The notes: generated by a model not told the origin, from the sequence alone. A stretch of 64,000 nucleotides of DNA from Rhizopus sp. PT2906 (GCA_025529335.1 JAMYHX010000009.1:62001-126000); one strand, 5' to 3'; shown: positions 22,063 to 34,582, counted from the stretch's first letter. Translations and numbers: made by a program.

Positions 22063-23154
22063 ATGGACACAGTATTATATATTGCAGATCATTATGTGTT
22101 TGATACGCTCTATGCCAAAGTCTGGCCTTCCTATACAAAGACAATTGCTGGTCATGTCGTTTCTTCTTGGCCTCGAGACGATTTTTGGAGAGTGAACCTG
22201 TCGGTCTATCTGATTACTTTAACCTTTGGTAACATTCTCTATTTCTTGACGGCTACACTTTCCTATTACCTTGTCTTTGATCATGATTACATGAAGCATC
22301 CAAAATTTTTGAAGAACCAAATTAAAATGGAAATTGAATGTGCTCTTAGTGCCATGCCTTGGATGACTTGTACAGTTTAATTCTACAACATATATTTTCG
22401 AAACTAATTTTCTTTATGTAGTGTTTACTCTCCCTTTTTTCGTTGGTGAAATTTATGGTAAATCCCTATTGTACGGTGGCATGCCAAAGACTGCTTATGA
22501 CTGGCTTTACTTGATCATTTCTATACCTTCTTTCTTATTTTTTACTGATTGTGGTATTTATTGGTTTCATCGTTGGATGCATCACCCAAGAGTATACAAG
22601 TATCTTCACAAGGTAAAGATGAATATTTTCTATTGTAATACTGTATATTCATTCTTTTTATATTGGCAGTTACACCATAAATGGGTTATTCCTACCCCTT
22701 TTGCTTCACATGCTTTTAACCCCTGTGACGGTTTCCTTCAATCGCTTCCATATCACTTGTATGCCTACATGATCCCTATTCATAAGTATTTGTATCTCGG
22801 TTTGTTTGGATTTGTCAACTTGTGGACGGTCATGATTCATGATGGTAACTTGGCAATACACAAAAAGAAAACATTGTACATCAATACTAATAATGATGTA
22901 ATCTAGGTGAATTCGTCTCTCATTCTGAGATTATTAATACGAGTGCCCATCACTTTGTCCATCATGTCTACTTTAACTACAACTATGGACAATATTTCAC
23001 CTTTTGGGATCGTCTCGGAGGATCTCACAGACAGCCTACAGAAGAACAGTATGACAAAGCTCTCCGTGATGACCATAAAGTGATGGCACGTCAAGCTTTT
23101 GATGCTGATGAGATTGAAGGAGAGACATTAGGTGTAAAGCCAAAATACAAATAA
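22063..23154 (+). CDS. ERG3: Delta(7)-sterol C5-desaturase
   Basis: Four exons (22063-22369, 22422-22612, 22670-22844, 22907-23154) give 306 aa. The three histidine clusters of the membrane di-iron hydroxylase/desaturase family are present: H-R-W-M-H-H at about residue 154, L-H-H-K-W just after the second intron, and H-H-F-V-H-H near residue 239. Several hydrophobic spans flank them. ERG3 introduces the C5 double bond into episterol in ergosterol synthesis at the endoplasmic reticulum. It is a target whose loss can alter azole response in fungi, as known from yeasts. The start ATG at 22063 follows a short CATATAAAT sequence, and length fits the family. Confidence 0.92.
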
Positions 23155-24059
23155 TTTATATCTTTTGTATATTAGATACATTATCATTTACTAATTACAT
23201 AATCATTCAACATTTCTTTTTCTTACCCCTTCCTTTTTTTTTTTACTCATTATATACACTTAATACCTCATTACTTGCAATAATACTCTAATAACGAATT
23301 GTAGAAAGAAAAAGAGATTTTAAAAAAATAAAGTACAATATTACTAAATCAAGAAGATCTTCCAATAGTTGTGAATTCAATTAACCCTTGTGGATTGCGA
23401 TACATACTCTGCTTCATCTTTAAATAAAGGGCATATTCTGAACCTGGTTAGTTTGGAGCGTACTGATCAGATTCAGATAGGGTAATGATTTATGCAATAA
23501 TGAATAAGCTTTTGCACATTGTATTCCTCTTGTTTAGAGACTCGCTTATATAAATGGCCTAGAAGCCTCACTTATACAATTGCAAGGGTAACACTTTGGC
23601 ATTCAACAGAGTGTAGAAAAGTGAAATCCCAGCGCTGCATGCATCAGAAAATGCGCCAGAAAATAGGCTAATGTTACGGGTGTTTCCTTGGGGTGCTACC
23701 TATACTGTCACTATACAACTTCACATTACCAATGTCTCTGCCTAACCTAAGGCTTGTCCAATTCACTCTCTCTGGTATAAAATACGATGCCATCATAATT
23801 ACGCGTGTTCATGCATCTTTATTGATCAACTGATAACATAAAACTAGAATAAATAACAACATTTCTTTTTTATCTCTTTCTTCCTGAAAAGAAACAAAAC
23901 AAGATGGTACATATCATAGATAATGAGTAGTCTAACTTCTGGTGCATGTAATGTTTCCCTTTACAAAAATTACTGGTGACTTTCACTGAGTTTAAATATG
24001 TCAAAGAAGAAAATGACAAAGGGTGCATGCTTATAAAAAAAAAGTCCCTCTTTACACAC
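23155..24059. other. Intergenic region between ERG3 and COQ5
   Basis: No gene recognised. It contains a T-rich tract at about 23220-23245 and two related short sequences in opposite orientation, one at about 23637-23680 and one at 23929-23950. They share a core like GCRCCAGAAAATAGGCTAATG, which also occurs near 18592-18631 and 28471-28505. These may be fragments of one dispersed element. Confidence 0.4.
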
Positions 24060-25180
24060 ATGTCACGATTCATTCTTTCTTCGAGCAGCCGTCTGTTCAC
24101 AAAAAGAGCTTCTCCAACAATTAAGAAGGCGTTGTTTTCTACTACTTTTTCCAAACTAAATCAACAAAATGATAAAAAAATAACCCACTTTGGCTTTCGA
24201 GACGTTGCAGAGGAAGAAAAAGAATCTCTCGGTAAACTAACGAGAAGTGGAAGAATGTAAACAGTCTAACAAATTAACTTTAGTGCACAATGTCTTTGCC
24301 AATGTTGCTAGCAAGTACGATGTCATGAACGATGCCATGAGTTTAGGAATTCACCGTATATGGAAGGACGAATTTATTCGTGCTATGGCACCTGGTCCAG
24401 GCACAAAGCTCTTGGATGTCGCTGGTGGAACAGGTATGAAAGAAATATAGTTTATAAACGGAAAGGTAGAAATCGGAAGCGCTCACACAGCCTTTTTTTT
24501 TTTTTTTTTTTTTTTCTTAGGTGACATTGCACTTCGCTTTTTAGATTATTGTAGAAACGTACATAATGATAACACAGCTACTGTACAATTAGTTGATATC
24601 AACCCACATATGCTTGGTGAAGGAGAGAAGCGATTCCAAAAGACACCTTATGCCAACAGTAAGGCCTCGCTTGACAAGGGTTTACGTGAAACTAAGATTT
24701 GTTATTAGCTAATCAAGCAAGCTTTTTGGTTCAGAATGCAGAAAATCTGGTAGATATCCCAGATGAAAGTGTTGACGTATATACCATTGCCTTTGGTATC
24801 CGTAACTGTACTCACGTTGATCGAGTGGTAAAGGAAGCTTACAGAGTGTTGAAGAAAGGTGGTCGCTTTATGTGCTTAGAATTTAGTAAAGTGGATAATC
24901 CATTGATTGGAAAGTAAGTTGTTGACTCTACTATCATATGCTTTTATTAACTCAGTATAGGATCTATGATATCTATTCATTTGATGTTATCCCTGCATTA
25001 GGTCAGGTCATTGCCGGCGATCGAGATTCATACCAATATCTTGTAGAAAGTATCCGTAAATTCCCTCCTCAAGACGAGTTTGCTCAAATCATTCGTGATG
25101 CTGGATTCAAAACAATTGGCAGTGGTTATGAAGACCTTACATTTGGTGTAGCTGCTATTCATAGTGGCTTTAAGATTTAA
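24060..25180 (+). CDS. COQ5: Ubiquinone biosynthesis C-methyltransferase
   Basis: Five exons (24060-24231, 24284-24433, 24521-24658, 24709-24913, 24961-25180) give 294 aa. The first 30 residues are rich in Ser, Arg and Lys without acidic residues, a typical mitochondrial targeting sequence. Then come T-H-F-G-F, K-Y-D-V-M-N-D-A-M-S-L-G-I-H-R, the SAM-binding L-L-D-V-A-G-G-T-G-D-I-A, and A-F-G-I-R-N-C, all signatures of the UbiE/Coq5 family. Coq5 adds the C-methyl group of the benzoquinone ring inside the mitochondrial matrix. The second intron contains a 27-base T-tract. The stop lies 13 bp from the stop of the alpha-galactosidase gene on the other strand. Confidence 0.95.
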
Positions 25181-25193
25181 GCATTTATTGTAA

Positions 25194-27424
25194 TTAATGT
25201 AATAGTACTCTGACAACTGTAATATCTTCATTCCAAATATACTTTTTAGTTTTGGTGATTAGTTCATTATTAACATAGACATTAGGAACTTCATTAGAAT
25301 CCAGTCTAATATACAGTTTTCTTTTCTTGTTTTTCATAAAAGGCTCTCGTAGTGTCACACGTATACCATCTTGAGAGACAATCGAGTCAATTTCTGCTCC
25401 AGGTACAATATTTCCAGTTGAGCCCATAAAGAAATCTCTACTGCTACTACTACTATTCACTTTCATAAACATTCTCGTCTCATGGGGTTTCAAAAAAATG
25501 GGAGACTGTGATTTGAGCCAGTCGACCTTATTTTGCACCAAAACGTTACTGTGTTCAAAGTAATAAGTGTGTTTACCGTTGCCATCTAGAGGTAGTTGGC
25601 CCGTGAACGGTAAAGGTGATAGGTTTGTTAAAAATATATATTCACGTTGATTACAGGCATATGTCGCCTGATATACATCCACACCCACACTGGTCAAATC
25701 AATCACGCTTGCCTCAGGTTTTGGAAATGTCGATGCGTAGAGGTCGTGTTCTTTTTGGCTGTAGAGGTTCACATTATCAGACATGAGGGTCAACTGACCA
25801 AAGACAATGTTGATCAACAACAGCGTATACTTTTCGTCCACGGTAAGCTTATTCTTATCTGATCGTATAAAAAACACATCTGGATCGCTACCAAACATCC
25901 TTGAGCCCATAGGCCAGCGGTTCAAAGAGGAAGTGATCGCATTCAAAGTCGAGACACGCTCACGGACATGAGCCAGTCTGAGGACTGTGTGGTCCCACCA
26001 GGGAGATGCATCACTGCTCACGCGATTATACTCGAACTTTCCCCAGGTGGAAGCTAAGGGCACGCCAGAGCCAAGGATGAGAGCACGCTTGTGAGTCAGT
26101 TCAACGATCAGATCCGTAGCGTCCCACATGATCTCACCTCGGGATTTGCCTAACCGAGGCACCATGGCAGCGGCAAACAGAAAATCAAGTTTGAGCAGTC
26201 TATAGCCCCAAACGTCTAGAATGTGATCAAAAACAGTTTGGAGATAGGCCTTGACCTCCGGGTGATATATATCAAGTGCATAAAATCCACCCCAGTTGGG
26301 GCCGGCGACAAGCGGTTGAGTGCTGTTGGGATACTTTAGAAGCCAGTCAGGGTGTTGCTTGACAATTTTACTTTTGAAACCAACGGCATAGGGCGCTATC
26401 CAGAGACCAGGCATCATCTTATGTTCCTTGATATCATCCGCAAGTACCTTCATGCCTCTTGGGAACTTATGTATGTCGACATCTAACCAGTCTCCGATTT
26501 GCTGTTGATATCCATCATCGATCTGAAAGACATCAATCGGATATCCGTGCTCCTTGAACGCATTTAAACTCGCAAGCACATCAGTTTCAGTGACCCTTTC
26601 ATAAAAATTATACCAGGAAGACCAGCCGGTCAGGTGACGAGGACTTTGGAATGCATGCGTTGGGTCATAGTATTCGGCATATTTGGACCATACGGCGCTA
26701 AGATCAGCTGTTTTATCGATTTGATAGATAAGAAGCTTGATGCTCAAGACATCACCTTTGTTGAGTAGTTTGCCGTCAATGTCCTTGTAGAGACTAAATC
26801 GATTTCCATTTAAATCTGTTTTATAGTATGTGTAGCCTGAGTGTTCAGATACTGATCCAATAAATACAATCTTATCTGACGATGTGTGCCGTAAATATGT
26901 ATAAGCAGTTGCATGAAGTTTTCCATATTGTCCAGAATACTCAAAGAAATCGTAATCTCTAATAAGGATCAGAAAAAGGGCCTCACTTGTATGTCTTTTT
27001 TTTTTTACCCTTGGAGGTTAAACTTGGTAATCCATGAAACTGCGCGTGGGATGGGCAGCAGTCGATTGAGATGTCCCATTTCCTTAACTGTACTCCAACA
27101 TTGGAAACCTTCGGCCAACATGACATGTCCTTTGAGATTCATGTCTGATTCAAACTCAAGTGTTCTAAGTATGATCCTTTCCTTGGCCGTCACTACATAC
27201 TCCAGTTCGAAACAATCTTTATCTAAAATGTGTGTTCTCTTTTCCAAGTCAAGGTTGTCTGTTAAGATATCGTTTACAATAGGTATTGCAACAGTGATAT
27301 TTTGGTTGTTAAGTGTATACTTGATATTTGCCACAGCAGATGATGTGAGAAGAGACTCATAAGGGGTAATTGAGGATACCATGCTTGAATAAGAAGCTAT
27401 AAAAATAAATAGCCAAACCAGCAT
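25194..27424 (-). CDS. Secreted GH36-type alpha-galactosidase
   Basis: Two exons (27424-27009 and 26958-25194) give 726 aa. It starts with a signal peptide (M-L-V-W-L-F-I-F-I-A-S-Y-S-S). The N-terminal beta domain is followed by a barrel with G-W-S-S-W-Y-N-F-Y, F-Q-I-D-D-G-Y, L-W-I-A-P and K-L-D-F-L-F, whose Asp is in the nucleophile position. The later S-S-D-A-S-P-W-W holds the Asp in the acid/base position. The layout fits glycoside hydrolase family 36, whose bacterial members cleave terminal alpha-galactosides from melibiose and raffinose. The exact substrate cannot be read from sequence. It lacks the longer tetramer-type GH36 ends and is closer to the compact monomeric type. Several N-x-S/T sites fit secretion. 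Confidence 0.85.
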
Positions 27425-29624
27425 AGTAAAAGAGAAAGAAGGAAAAAGTACTTATGTGATCTGGGATTTAATTGACGTGAATTTGCTGATCATTATGCAT
27501 GGTGATGCGACTTTTACAGATATACTGATGCCCATCGTTCTTTGTCACGAAAACAAAGAGATGACATTTGAAAAGAGGGAGATATGATAGCATGATGATG
27601 CATGTAACTAAAATAAGCGTACTTTCATAAAAGAAAGAATGTGATATGAGGCTTGAAATCACCAAGTTTCGTATCAGACCGAGGAATCACAGTGCACCCT
27701 TTGCTTGTCTAGTCTAGCCTTTAAGAATTATTTACAAAAGATGAGTGAAGAATAGCTGTTATTCGTCAAAAGATGAATGGTCTTAATGCTTATAAATACT
27801 TTCAAATCCAAATATAGCATGTCCCTTGCACATGTGTCATGAACTAAAGGCACATATTATTGTGGTCATTGAGCTGGTACTGTTTCATTTACTTGCATAT
27901 ATTCTATAAGAATCTTTAAGTGATCGAACTACTTCAATACATGCATTTCAGAAAAAAAAAAAACACGGGTTTGATTTGCAAACATAAATTCATAAAGCAC
28001 CAACATGCAAGGGAATCATCCTATTGAGAAAAGCTCAACAGTGTAAGAAGCTTATTGAACACGCTGATGTAGATCCCCTCCTAAACAATACCAGTCCAGA
28101 CACATTGAAGATAGAAATCAAAGTTGATATCAAGATATACTTAAAGTTGGCCACACTACTTTGTGACTTGAATGAGACTATTGACAAAAGAACAGTCAAG
28201 ATTCAATTAGACTAACTGTATACAGACACTAGAGAAGAGGATGGTAGTGTCATCGAGATATCTTCCAATTTAACCAGGTGCTGCCCAACCAAAGAACGTC
28301 TCTTTCTTGTTGAGAAATGGAGCTCATCATGAATTTCCTTGACTAATTCTTTTTCCCATCTGTCATTGCCCTGATAAGAACAATATCCTCGTATGGTTCA
28401 ATCGACAAGTTGAAAATACTGTAGTATCCAAACCAAATGATGGAAATACTACAGAAAGCATCCGGTCAGCACTACATGCACCAGAAAATATACTAATGCC
28501 ATGGGCGCTTCTTCTACTTCGTGATATTCTACTGATGGCATTTGATTCTGTTGATCCTGTTACCATTGCTTCACTTTCTTCAAAATAGTTTGTGCAAGAA
28601 TCTAACAACTTGACATATTTAATTGTAGCAAAAAGTCAAGGATGCTTCAGACTATGATGAGGCTATTCAACTATGTCCTGAACTGTCACCTTTATTCAAT
28701 GTAATAGTCTATTGAAAATGGTAAGTTCTTTTTTTTTGTCATGACCGAATCAGAAAGAGGCGCGTATATTCGCAAGTACAATGTAGCTTCTCGGCGAGAT
28801 ATCACCGAATAGCCCAAGAAGTATGATGAGATGAGTAGTATTGGCGCACTTTTTTTTATCCAAAATTAAATGAGATCAATCTATTCCGATCGTGTGGTCC
28901 GTTCGCAAGGGTGGGAGAAGGGAGAAAGATGGTTCCTACATTAATAGTTTTCACCTTGTATAGCCCTTTCATTGGATTAGAAAAAGGGGGAGAAAATATA
29001 GTTTATAAACACTCCCTCTTCTATATTTTGATCTATTTGATCCTTTTCTTATTGAGTCCTTTTAGCCTTGTTATGTTGAGGTCAATATATCGGCAATTCT
29101 TACGGACTACTAAGAAAGGGGGATAATGGCTGATTCATCATTCTTAATCTATTGGTCTCTTTCTTTTCTGCTTTAATCAAAGCGCTTATTGACAGGTTAT
29201 CATCTTGAAAGCGGACTAAACCCCCTTTAGTTTAGTTGACGTGGATCTGCTTTATGAAATTGAAGAATGATTTCAACAAATCGATTCTCTCGATTTAGGT
29301 CGCATTCTATCAAGGACAGCGAAATAGAGAGTATAATGTCATGTGATATGCACGGCTGAACAGATGTGGGTCATTTTTAAAAGGTAACTTGCTTGTTCTA
29401 CAAGAACGTGCACGGTTCTATTTGTAGAGAAGATGGAGTTCAAGGTCTGATCTGATTGGTTAAACTTTATAATCTCCTATAGTTCATAGAGGATTTAAGG
29501 TAGGAGGAATAAGACAGCAGAAAGAAGGAAGAGAGAAAAGGTGTGAATAATAATAAAAGCCCACTCTTTCTTTTGCCCCTTTCCTTTTTTCATCTTTTTC
29601 TTCTTCTTTATCCCCCAACTTCAA
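27425..29624. other. Gene-poor region with coding relics
   Basis: No intact gene is supported. Short protein-like pieces occur without connecting frame: 28024-28215 (plus, 63 codons), about 28628-28710 (plus), and 28741-28810 (plus, beginning M-T-E-S-E-R-G-A-Y-I-R-K-Y). A copy of the dispersed short sequence described at 23637 lies at 28471-28505. The last 100 bp are strongly pyrimidine-rich (C/T) and lead to the Ecl1-like gene, so they are probably its promoter and 5' leader. Confidence 0.45.
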
Positions 29625-29930
29625 ATGGATCTCTCTTGGTGTATCATGTGTGATCAACACTGTATAGAAGATAATGTAAGCAAAAACTCATACAACAAGT
29701 TCATATTAAATCTAACCAAATAAAATAAAAAAAAAAAGCTATACTGTTCAGAATCCTGCCGCCAAAAAGATGAGAGTTCAAAAATAGAACCAAAAAATCG
29801 TCTTTGCTCTCCACCTGCATCACCTCTACTAGAACCCTTTTTATCATCTTTTAATCATGAAAGACGCACATCAAGTAAATCAATCATAAGCATTTCCAAT
29901 ATACCCAAATATTCTTTATCACCACCATAG
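29625..29930 (+). CDS. Ecl1-like small zinc-binding stress/lifespan protein
   Basis: Two exons (29625-29675 and 29739-29930) encode an 80-aa protein. The first exon gives M-D-L-S-W-C-I-M-C-D and the second opens with L-Y-C-S-E-S-C-R, so the two CxxC/CxxxC pairs meet across a 63-base intron. This N-terminal pattern is that of the fungal Ecl1 family (extender of chronological lifespan), whose cysteines bind zinc and which are induced on nutrient or metal starvation. The rest is Ser/Pro-rich and probably disordered. The acceptor is an unusual AAG after an A-run. It converges on a small C2H2 gene at 30053. Confidence 0.75.
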
Positions 29931-30052
29931 AACATTTTAAACATATACCCTTTTTATATTGTTTGGCCATAATAAGAAGTAAAGAAAGAGTCATTCTTTT
30001 TTATTTTTGTGTGAAAAAGCCATACAATGAAATAATAAATATCTACAATTTT

Positions 30053-30250
30053 CTAAACTTGTTTTGAAAAGCCTTTTTGTTTACATATTTCTAAATGCCA
30101 GCCATATCTTGATTCGGATGAGAAGCCAACATGACAATGTTGACAGTAATGCCAAGTATCACTTGCAGTTGTTGATATACTTTCTTCATAAAATGATTGA
30201 CTTCTTTTATGCTTGATTGAGTTGAGCACTTGAAGAGTAGAGTGAAGCAT
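30053..30250 (-). CDS. Small C2H2-like zinc finger protein, 65 aa
   Basis: This is an ATG-to-stop frame with a single finger, Y-C-Q-H-C-H-V-G-F then Y-G-W-H-L-E-I-C (C-x2-C-x12-H-x4-C) near the C-terminus. A basic Ser-rich N-terminus precedes it. The spaced ligands make chance unlikely, but there is only one finger and the protein is very short, so it could also be the last exon of a longer gene whose upstream part I cannot find. It ends 122 bp from the Ecl1-like gene. Confidence 0.5.
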   Translation of the reverse strand: MLHSTLQVLNSIKHKRSQSFYEESISTTASDTWHYCQHCHVGFSSESRYGWHLEICKQKGFSKQV

Positions 30251-30776
30251 ATGAAGGAATGGAATGGGTTTGGATAAGTAAAGAAAGGAAAAAAAAAAAA
30301 AATAAAAATAAAGGCTGTTTATATGCCCATTTGACTATAATGAAAATCAAGGAGAAGAAGTTCTTTATTATGATTTACTTTTCTTTTGCGTCGTTATTGT
30401 CACTTTATTATGCTTTCATAAATTGATCTATGCCTTAATGACACTTTTTTATTCAATAATAAAATATCCTTTATCATCTTGTTCATATAAATGATGACCT
30501 TGTCAATCTTGTTGTCATTCCATTTAATTCAATCTACTTGCTTTTATCAATTCCCCGTTTGCATCATCCCCTTCCCCCACAATGACTGTATTAAGACTCA
30601 TTATTGAGAATCAGCTCATCCCAAAGGTTATTTCAGGGAACCTGATTGGACATGTATACAAATGATTCGGAATGCAGTAGCTTGATTCCTATTCGTCAAG
30701 TCCTTTTTTGAAATGAATCCCTTTTCTATAAGTACTTTGCATCCCCTCCCTGCTTTTTATATATATTTTATAAATC

Positions 30777-32656
30777 ATGAATCTTACAGCGCGTTCTACT
30801 CGATTCCTTAGTCGTTTCCATCTTAGGTCCTATTCGATTGCCTCTTCTCTCAGACAGGACACAGCCGAGTCCATCATTGCACCAGATCATGTCTTTTCTG
30901 GCTATTATAACACTGGTATATCACATAAAACAATAATTATATGTTTAATTAAAGCTCTCTTTTTTCTCAGGCACATCTTTACCTCTGAATGTTCGTCAGA
31001 GACTATCCATACGAGGCCAATCTCCTGCCGTCGTCGAAACTACCGAGCAACAGGCCGAACGAGCTCTTCGAGCCATCAGGAGCAAGTCAACACGTTTGGA
31101 TAAGTACATGTTTATGGCTCAACTTCGTCAAAATCACACGAGATTATTCTATAAACTCGTCACAGATCATATCGAGGTATGCTTATTTCCCACACGCGGA
31201 TCAATTTCCTTTTTTTGACATTTTGTTGCAGGAATTTGCTCCCATCATTTATACCCCAACCGTAGGTGAAGCATGTCAAAGGTTTTCCGATCTTTACCCC
31301 TTTATTCACACGCCAGGTAAGAAACATATATTTGATACAAGATTCATGCTTATTTGTTTGGATGGGTTAGGTACACCTGATGGATTGTACATCACCCTTG
31401 ATGATCTTTCTCATTTGGAAGAGATTATGATCGATTACAAGAAAAGATCAGGCGAGGCACCGGATATCTCCGTGATCACCGATGGTTCCCGTATTTTAGG
31501 TTTGGGGGATCTTGGCGTGAACGGGATGCCTATCAGTCTGGGCAAGCTTCAGCTCTACGTGGCAGGTGCAGGTATCGACCCACGCAAGACGCTACCGATA
31601 GTGCTTGACTTTGGTACAAACAACACATCGCTTCTGAATGATCCTTTATATCTTGGCAAGCGCACACAGAGACCTGATGACGCTACATTCTACGCTGCTG
31701 TCGAACAAGTTCTTGATGCTCTTTGTCGTACGTTTCCTGAGATCTTGGTTCAATTTGAAGATTTTTCAAGCGACCATGCATTTGGACTTCTCGAACGTCA
31801 TCGACAACGTAGGCTCTGTTTCAATGATGATATTCAAGGAACCGGCGCTGTCATTCTCTCTGGCCTTATCAATGCTTTCCGCCAGACGTCGACTCAGAAC
31901 CATCGTATCCTGTTTTATGGCGCAGGATCAGCCGCGATCGGTGTCGCACGACAGATCCAGGACTACTTCCAGACGGTACATGGCATGACGGAAGAAGAAG
32001 CCAAAAAACTATTTTATGTTTGCGATTCAAAGGGACTCGTCACAGCTGACCGACTTGATCTGGCTCCACACAAGGTCTACTATGCCCGACAAGACTATCG
32101 CTCGATTCGCTCAATAGACGAGATCATCAACACAATACGACCCACAGCACTCATTGGTCTCTCTTCTTCTCCGGGTGCGTTCACTCCTCAAGTCCTCTCA
32201 CGCATGGGTCAAATAAACGATAAGCCCATCATATTTCCTCTATCCAACCCAGCTACCAAAGCAGAGTGTACTTTTGAAGATGCCATGAAAGCCACAGACA
32301 AGGTCCTCTTTGCGTCAGGTACAGCGTTTCCACCCTATGGAGGACGTGTGCCAGGTCAAGGTAACAACATGTACATCTTTCCTGGTCTTGGCTTAGGTGC
32401 TATCCTTTCTCGGCCAACCTATATCACCGATCGTATCATGCTTCGTGCCTCTGTAGCTTTGGCGGACTCACTCACAGAAAAAGAACGCAGCCAAGGACAT
32501 CTCTATCCTGACTTGCACCGGATCAGAGAAGTGTCGGCTACCGTTGCCGCGGCTGTCTGTGACCAGGCTGTGAAAGATAACGTGGCAACTCATCCTCGGT
32601 TAAAATCAATCAAGGATTACTTAGGCTATGTCAAGGCCAACATGTGGCATTATTGA
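30777..32656 (+). CDS. Malic enzyme, NAD(P)-dependent, probably mitochondrial
   Basis: Four exons (30777-30915, 30971-31176, 31232-31316, 31371-32656) give 571 aa. It oxidatively decarboxylates malate to pyruvate. Motifs: Y-T-P-T-V-G-E-A-C at the malate site, T-D-G-S-R-I-L-G-L-G-D-L-G, the metal-binding F-N-D-D-I-Q-G-T-G, the nucleotide site G-A-G-S-A-A-I-G-V-A and late S-N-P-A-T-K-A-E-C-T. The first 27 residues are Arg- and Ser-rich with no acidic residue before residue 28, as in a mitochondrial presequence. The third intron (31317-31370) is 54 bases and has no stop, so retention would add 18 residues in frame; the conserved G-T-P-D-G-L-Y join shows it is an intron. Malic enzyme supplies NADPH for lipid synthesis in oleaginous Mucorales; cofactor choice here is not decided. 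Confidence 0.93.
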
Positions 32657-32817
32657 TTCAATGAACCCCTCCCATTTTCGTTATAGCAAAAAAACAAGAT
32701 TAATTCATTCTATCTTATGTTCATGTTTATTTATTATTATTACTACTACTACTTTGCCAATGAATGTATTGAACTATATAAATATGTAAAGTTGTTTGAA
32801 AAAAGGAGATAAATAAG

Positions 32818-34145
32818 TTATAGTCGATGTGAAGGAATAAAGACAAAAATAAGTGTATTCAGTATTGACAGCAGAATGATAAAGGCTAACCAGAGCCATC
32901 CTCGCTTACGATGTATCTTTTTGACAATGACATCCTGGATTTCCGAGTACACCATGAACTGGATCTCACTACAAGTTATTATTAGTAAGGAGACAAAGAT
33001 CATCATATTTAAGGAGATATTTACCTAACGCTACTAATACCAAACCACCAAGCAAATTCAGTAATACTTGTTAATAACGCTGACCACCCAAAAAAGAAGG
33101 GTATAAGAGCAAGCCATCGTGAAGTAGAGGAAGCTAAAAAGATGAGGGAGAGTTCAATCGAAAAGGCAAGAGTGAGCAAAAGGGTGCCTAGACCAAGGCA
33201 CAATCTGGACATGCCTATGGAGATGTTTTTGTGCAGGACGTAATCAACAAAGAGGGGATAATAAAATACATTAAGGATCTCAAACACGTGTGATCTAGCT
33301 GACTCAAAGACGATAGGTTCAGGTCGTTCGCTGTGTACAATCAGTTCTTCCAATGCTCTTCTATAATCCTCAGGTAAATGTACTCGTTGTGCTGTAGGTG
33401 AGCAGTAGGTGTTGTAGATACGAGTTGCGTTATCAATGAGGTCTTGGCGAGACAATGATTTGTCGCTGGCTGCTGTACGAGATGCATAATGATTTCCTTG
33501 TGGTGGTAGAGGTAGTGGTGAAAGCAAGTCTTCTGTATCGGGTGTCTCAACATAGAGTGTCTGATGTAAATCGACCATCGTATTATCCTTTGTCCCTTCT
33601 TTTTCTGCAGCTGATTCTAAAAAGCGAGAAAGCCGTTGTCGGTTCTGTCGATCAACACTCTGAAGATACGCTCGCCAGAGTTTATTATGTGTTTCAAGTT
33701 CCATCAAGAAGCCAAGGTTCTGTTGGGCCTTTCGACGTCTTAGAAATGTCGAAAAGTGCGACTGAGTTAATGGACTGTATGTGTTCAAACGCATCATTTG
33801 TTCTAACGTGGGCAATCCGTTCACTCTCAGGTTGTAGTCTTTAATTTCTTGCCATGCCTCCATGGGTGCAACTGCAAATGGGTCCTTGAACCCATATGTT
33901 TTTGCCTTTAGACTGCGAACTGTACCCTTTGAAGGTTTTTGTATCATAGGCATGCTGGTAAGATATGGATTTGTGGAATTAAGGTCGTTTAATGGAATGG
34001 CAATGCCTGTGGTTAGTTTTTCATCATGTTGAATTTTTCGACTCAAATCCTCTTCAAGTGCTGTCTGTATTCCAAGAGCGTGAAGTCGGCTATTTGCTTG
34101 TCTTATACTCCAACGATTGGCAAATGTAGTATTGTCCTGAAACAT
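32818..34145 (-). CDS. RAX1: RGS-domain protein with C-terminal membrane helices (Rax1-like)
   Basis: Two exons (34145-33025 and 32968-32818) give 423 aa. The N-terminal half contains an RGS-like region beginning at L-P-T-L-E-Q-M-M and continuing over helices through L-E-E-L-I-V-H-S. It is followed by three or four hydrophobic helices (about residues 300-420), ending with I-F-V-F-I-P-S-H-R-L. RGS domain plus C-terminal membrane helices is the layout of yeast Rax1, which with Rax2 marks old division sites for bud-site choice. In a hyphal fungus the role is probably in polarity. The ATG at 34145 sits right after a possible acceptor (tacag), so a further 5' exon cannot be excluded. Confidence 0.72.
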
Positions 34146-34243
34146 TCTGTACAAGAAAGAAAGAGTAGATTGTTACACCCTCCATTGGATAATTTTTTGA
34201 AAATAGTTTCGGACTTTAGATACAATTGTATTGCTTTTTCAAG

Positions 34244-34582
34244 ATGAGTTTGACCCAAAAAAGGGAATTTGATTTTCACTTTAATACAAAAGCTACAGCA
34301 GAGGCATATATAAGAAAGATGTACGAATAAGTGAGGGAGAGAATAGATCAGTCAATTGATAACGATTACTATATTGCATTGATGGAGTTGATAAAGTGGT
34401 TACAGAAAACGTTACTCAAGAAAAAACGATATGAAAAACTATATAAATTGAACAGCAGAGTTGATCATTGCTTGTTTTTCCAAGTCAAGGTCTTGTGTAG
34501 TTCTTGTACATCAGTTACTAATTTTCGTGATATAGTTGAAACTCTGATGGAGCTATTACATCTTGGAGCTTTAATAATTTGA
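34244..34582 (+). pseudogene. Interrupted small ORF, 112 codons with one in-frame TAA
   Basis: From ATG at 34244 the frame reads 28 sense codons, meets TAA at 34328-34330, then continues in the same frame for 83 sense codons to 34582. Both halves look like one lysine-rich, helical small protein with a C-S-S-C pair in the second half. No reasonable intron removes the stop (the only donor nearby gives a 26-base intron). It may be a recently broken gene, a sequencing error or a stop that is read through. It is divergent from the Rax1-like gene with 98 bp between starts. Family unknown. Confidence 0.4.
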
